Shown piece by piece: positions 63,213-64,000 of a DNA stretch of 64,000 nucleotides (position 1 is its first letter; every line of letters starts with the position of its first letter). Location: the NCBI GenBank assembly GCA_030531205.1, contig JAUNOC010000003.1:62001-126000 (forward strand). The letters run 5' to 3'. The notes under the pieces are model-generated. The model did not search any database and was not told the origin of the DNA. It worked only from the letters and a program-made list of their open reading frames with translations. Origin of the DNA: Phascolarctobacterium sp. (lineage in GTDB: Bacteria; Bacillota; Negativicutes; Acidaminococcales; Acidaminococcaceae). Made by a program: the position numbers and the translations under genes.

Positions 63213-63300
63213 CCAACCTTTCTACAAATAGTTGTAATAAGTCAAAAGTATTATATATTATTTTTCTGCAAAAATCTACAAAAAAAGTGCAATTTAGCAC

Positions 63301-63414
63301 TTGACAACTTTAGCGTAGTGAAGTACAATAGTGGCAACAAGTTCAAAATGGTTTGGTGAGGGCTAAACCATCAAGATAGTGTTTGAACAATTTTATTAGA
63401 GAGAGGTATTGAAA
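63301..63414 (+). promoter_or_regulatory. Promoter and structured leader of the binding-protein gene
   Basis: TTGACA (63301-63306) and TACAAT (63324-63329) are 17 bases apart. The leader of about 80 bases folds into nested stems: GTTCAAA (63341-63347) with TTTGAAC (63382-63388) and ATGGTTT (63348-63354) with AAACCAT (63365-63371). No T tract follows. The ribosome site GAGAGG (63401-63406) lies outside. It matches no riboswitch I know. Confidence 0.7.
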
Positions 63415-64000
63415 ATGAAAAAAATTTTAGCAATGGCAGCAGTGGCTGCCTTGGGGTTGGGGATGTTCACGGGTATGGGTGTCAGCGAGGCCAAAAATGT
63501 GGACAAAGAAATTGTTATCGGGTTGGACGATAATTTTGCTCCTATGGGTTTCCGTGATGAGAAGAATGAGATTGTGGGATTTGATATTGACCTGGCTAAA
63601 GAGGCGGCAAAACGTTTGGGTATGAAGGTTACCTTCAAACCAATTGACTGGGATTCAAAAGAGGCGGAGATTAAGTCCGGGCGTATTGATGCTATTTGGA
63701 ACTGTTTTTCCGTAACAGAGGAACGAAAACAAACTTATGGTTTGTCCGAACCCTATATCAACAATGCTCAATGGATTGTTACTTTGGCAAAGTCAAAAAT
63801 TGACAAGGTCAGTGATTTGGCAGGAAAGGTTGTGGGGGTGCAAAACCAGGCAACCGGTGATGATATTTTGAACTCTGCCCCTTATGCAGAACTGAAGAGT
63901 AAATTGAAAGCTATTAGAAAATATCCTGATTTTGCTGCTGCTTATATGGATTTGCAGACCGGTCGTGTGGATGCTTTGGTGGCTGATGCTGTATTGGCTG
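63415..64000 (+). CDS. Amino-acid ABC transporter substrate-binding protein (partial)
   Basis: The frame starts at ATG 63415 and runs off the window after 195 codons. It has a signal peptide (KKILAMAAVAALGLGMFTG, then GVSEA). The family-3 solute-binding fold follows: IVIGLDDNFAPMGFRDE, IVGFDIDLAKEAAKRLGM, GRIDAIWNCFSVTEERK and GRVDALVADAV. The ligand is probably a polar amino acid. No lipobox is evident, which fits a periplasmic protein of a diderm. Permease and ATPase genes would be expected just beyond the window. Confidence 0.9.
   Translation, partial: MKKILAMAAVAALGLGMFTGMGVSEAKNVDKEIVIGLDDNFAPMGFRDEKNEIVGFDIDLAKEAAKRLGMKVTFKPIDWDSKEAEIKSGRIDAIWNCFSVTEERKQTYGLSEPYINNAQWIVTLAKSKIDKVSDLAGKVVGVQNQATGDDILNSAPYAELKSKLKAIRKYPDFAAAYMDLQTGRVDALVADAVLA

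Overview
The window reads as a chromosome segment of a diderm Firmicute (Negativicutes; an Acidaminococcaceae-like anaerobe is plausible, but the genus cannot be fixed from sequence alone). Firmicute-type housekeeping blocks (yajC-secDF-ireB-ruvX-DUF1292-mltG-U32 peptidase-pepP-efp; murA next to an mreB/mbl gene) sit beside genes that need an outer membrane (mlaEFD with a predicted barrel-bearing MlaD, tolC). Pyruvate:ferredoxin oxidoreductase and PEP synthase point to anaerobic metabolism.

Layout. 0-7.5 kb: lower glycolysis (gap, a fused pgk-tpiA, gpmI, eno). The 3' end of eno is duplicated around a one-gene insertion. 7.5-14 kb: A+T-rich accessory stretch with a WYL regulator, a three-gene membrane module (DUF1232/YkvA plus two unrecognised proteins), a frameshifted Sel1-repeat gene and an orphan RelB antitoxin. 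14-21 kb: a metallo-hydrolase, a glucosaminidase, trmL, then a pterin/folate cluster (queD-like, folE2, folP, folK) in which no folB is seen and the QueD homologue carries the CE-x2-HGH signature. 21-31 kb: a B12-binding radical SAM protein, ppsA, a RelBE-type toxin-antitoxin pair, a probable single-chain restriction-modification enzyme with a divergent partner, and tgt. 31-42 kb: secretion and cell-envelope housekeeping, efp, a convergent RNA pair that looks like a type I (Fst/par-like) toxin-antitoxin system, corA, uspA. 42-48 kb: nifJ, tRNA-Thr, an LtaS/MdoB-like sulfatase, tRNA-Leu. 48-61 kb: murA, mreB, an S55 (SpoIVB-like) protease, the mlaE-mlaF-mlaD-tolC lipid-transport operon, a lipoprotein HtrA, rlmH, cca. 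61-64 kb: an NhaC-type antiporter and the start of an amino-acid-binding protein.

Two genome-wide themes stand out. First, most intergenic gaps are filled by one dispersed, non-coding repeat family. About 19 copies of a GTTCCTGTGATTATA core are seen. The longer members contain a hairpin whose conserved loop (GGAACAT) is complementary to the core and whose stem varies by compensatory change. Second, several genes lack a Shine-Dalgarno sequence and have a -10 hexamer 6-9 bases before the ATG, which predicts leaderless mRNAs.

All functions below are read from sequence and family knowledge only. No database search was possible.
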